A stretch of DNA of 6,552 bases from Armatimonadota bacterium (GTDB taxonomy: Bacteria; Armatimonadota; UBA5829). Where the stretch lies: positions 1 to 6,552 of the forward strand of contig JAOAGX010000124.1 in assembly GCA_026415535.1 (NCBI GenBank), read 5' to 3'. The notes below the pieces were generated by a model. It was not told where the DNA came from, did no database searches, and was given only the letters and a program-made list of their open reading frames with translations. Shown here piece by piece: positions 5,853 to 6,552 of the stretch. Made by a program: the position numbers and the translations under genes. Position 1 is the first letter of the stretch. Each line of letters starts with the position of its first letter.

Positions 5853-6552
5853 TCCGACTTATAACTGCGAACAGGGAACTGAGGGTTTTGAATTCCCAAG
5901 TATGCTTCGTCCTGTGCCTACTTGCAACCTTTGTTTTGTCTGCGCGAGTAGCGCCTTTTACAGAAAACTCGTATAACCGGGCTATGATACGAGTACGAAC
6001 GTTGTCGAACTCACCGAACGTGCGGCTAATCCCGTTCGGCAAATCCTACAATGGCCGTGTAATTCCGGCATTCGTAATCTCTGACTTCGCAACAAGGTCG
6101 GACCAAAAAGCCCGAGTGCTTCTGCTTGCCGGACAGCATGGCGACGAGCCCAGTCCAGTATGGTCAGTGTTGTCGTTGTGCGGCAAACTAGCCTCAGGAT
6201 CGAATCCGGACTTGCTCAAAAAGTGCGTGCTGATCGTAACACCCATAGCTAACCCGGATGGGTTTGCGTCCCGCTCGCGCCTAAACGGTCAGGGACGAGA
6301 TATCAACCGCGACTGGGCAATCTTGAAAACACCGGAGGCGCAGTTCGTACACCAAATCATAAAGACCTGGCGGCCTCACTTGATGATCGACACGCACGAG
6401 TGGACTAGGTCCACACTCACATCAGGGAACGAAATTGAATGTCCTCCTACAGCTACCAGGACACAATGGGCAGCGATGATGTCGGTTGCAAGAAGGGTGG
6501 AAAGCCGATCAGCGTTGGCGGCAGTCCAATGCAATCCGAAAGGCAACACCAG
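5849..6552 (+). CDS. M14-family zinc carboxypeptidase/amidase, N-terminal part (3' end outside window)
   Basis: The ATG at 5849 overlaps the preceding stop as ATGA, and the frame stays open for 234 codons to the window edge. There is no strong Shine-Dalgarno, so translational coupling is likely. A hydrophobic segment at about residues 18-32 (VCFVLCLLATFVLSA) follows a basic N-terminus and looks like a signal peptide or membrane anchor, implying action outside the cytoplasm. The catalytic domain begins near VRLIPFGKSYNGRVIPAF (58-75). Zinc ligands by family pattern are His97 and Glu100 (QHGDEP), with His183 (IDTHEW) as third ligand. NPDGF (135-139) and GRDINRDW (149-156) match the substrate-binding NPDG and DxNR motifs. 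The catalytic glutamate should lie beyond the edge. The HGDE/NPDG/DxNR set recalls murein-peptide amidase MpaA and related M14 enzymes, so a peptidoglycan peptide substrate is possible. Flagellin or cap processing is another option, and the substrate is unproven. Confidence 0.85.
   Translation, partial: MIRLITANRELRVLNSQVCFVLCLLATFVLSARVAPFTENSYNRAMIRVRTLSNSPNVRLIPFGKSYNGRVIPAFVISDFATRSDQKARVLLLAGQHGDEPSPVWSVLSLCGKLASGSNPDLLKKCVLIVTPIANPDGFASRSRLNGQGRDINRDWAILKTPEAQFVHQIIKTWRPHLMIDTHEWTRSTLTSGNEIECPPTATRTQWAAMMSVARRVESRSALAAVQCNPKGNT

Noticed and set aside
5545..5976. Two small + strand frames (5545-5727 and 5764-5976) overlapping the fliT-like and peptidase genes out of frame
   Set aside because: They overlap supported genes in a different frame, lack ribosome binding sites, and show no conserved features.
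5596..6042. A 148-codon reverse-strand reading frame across the end of the fliT-like gene and the start of the peptidase gene
   Set aside because: It has no recognisable domain and lies antisense to two well supported + strand genes whose starts overlap, including the signal-like N-terminus of the M14 protein.

Overview
The window is a piece of a bacterial flagellar filament locus, with every supported gene on the + strand. From left to right it holds the 3' part of one flagellin gene (cut by the left edge), a second complete flagellin gene, a repeat-rich intergenic stretch, and a compact gene run: fliD (filament cap), fliS (flagellin export chaperone), a small FliT/FlgN-like putative chaperone gene, and the 5' part of a gene for an M14-family zinc metallopeptidase (cut by the right edge). 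The last three joints are tight: a 36-bp gap from fliD to fliS, a 4-bp GTGA overlap from fliS to the fliT-like gene, and a 4-bp ATGA overlap from the fliT-like gene to the peptidase gene. This implies one operon with translational coupling.

Nothing in the window fixes the organism. The base composition is moderate, and the flagellin ends are clearly bacterial, with N-terminal features such as AGDDPAGLVISE. The FliD is long and the FliT is divergent. From memory, the flagellin style resembles deep-branching or environmental phyla such as Armatimonadota more than enterobacteria or classical Firmicutes. That is a weak inference and not a call.

The two flagellins align over the 254 shared residues without a gap, at roughly 74% identity by hand count. 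They have diverged heavily at synonymous sites, so they look like an old tandem duplication kept under selection. Each is followed by a hairpin, and flagellin 2 has its own long leader (767-1102) rich in small inverted repeats. The pair is therefore probably transcribed as separate units.

The 488-bp gap between flagellin 2 and fliD (2516-3003) holds no convincing gene. It contains a strong hairpin just after the flagellin, a perfect 16-bp-arm palindrome, a sequence resembling a widespread bacterial intergenic repeat, and a degenerate tandem array (about 18-24 bp period) that seems to grow out of the end of that repeat and runs towards the fliD ribosome binding site.

The genes fit one job. 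Flagellin subunits are bound by FliS for export, FliD caps the growing filament, and the FliT-like protein probably escorts FliD or flagellin. The unexpected member is the membrane-anchored or secreted M14 peptidase coupled to the chaperone genes. It is the most interesting lead here.
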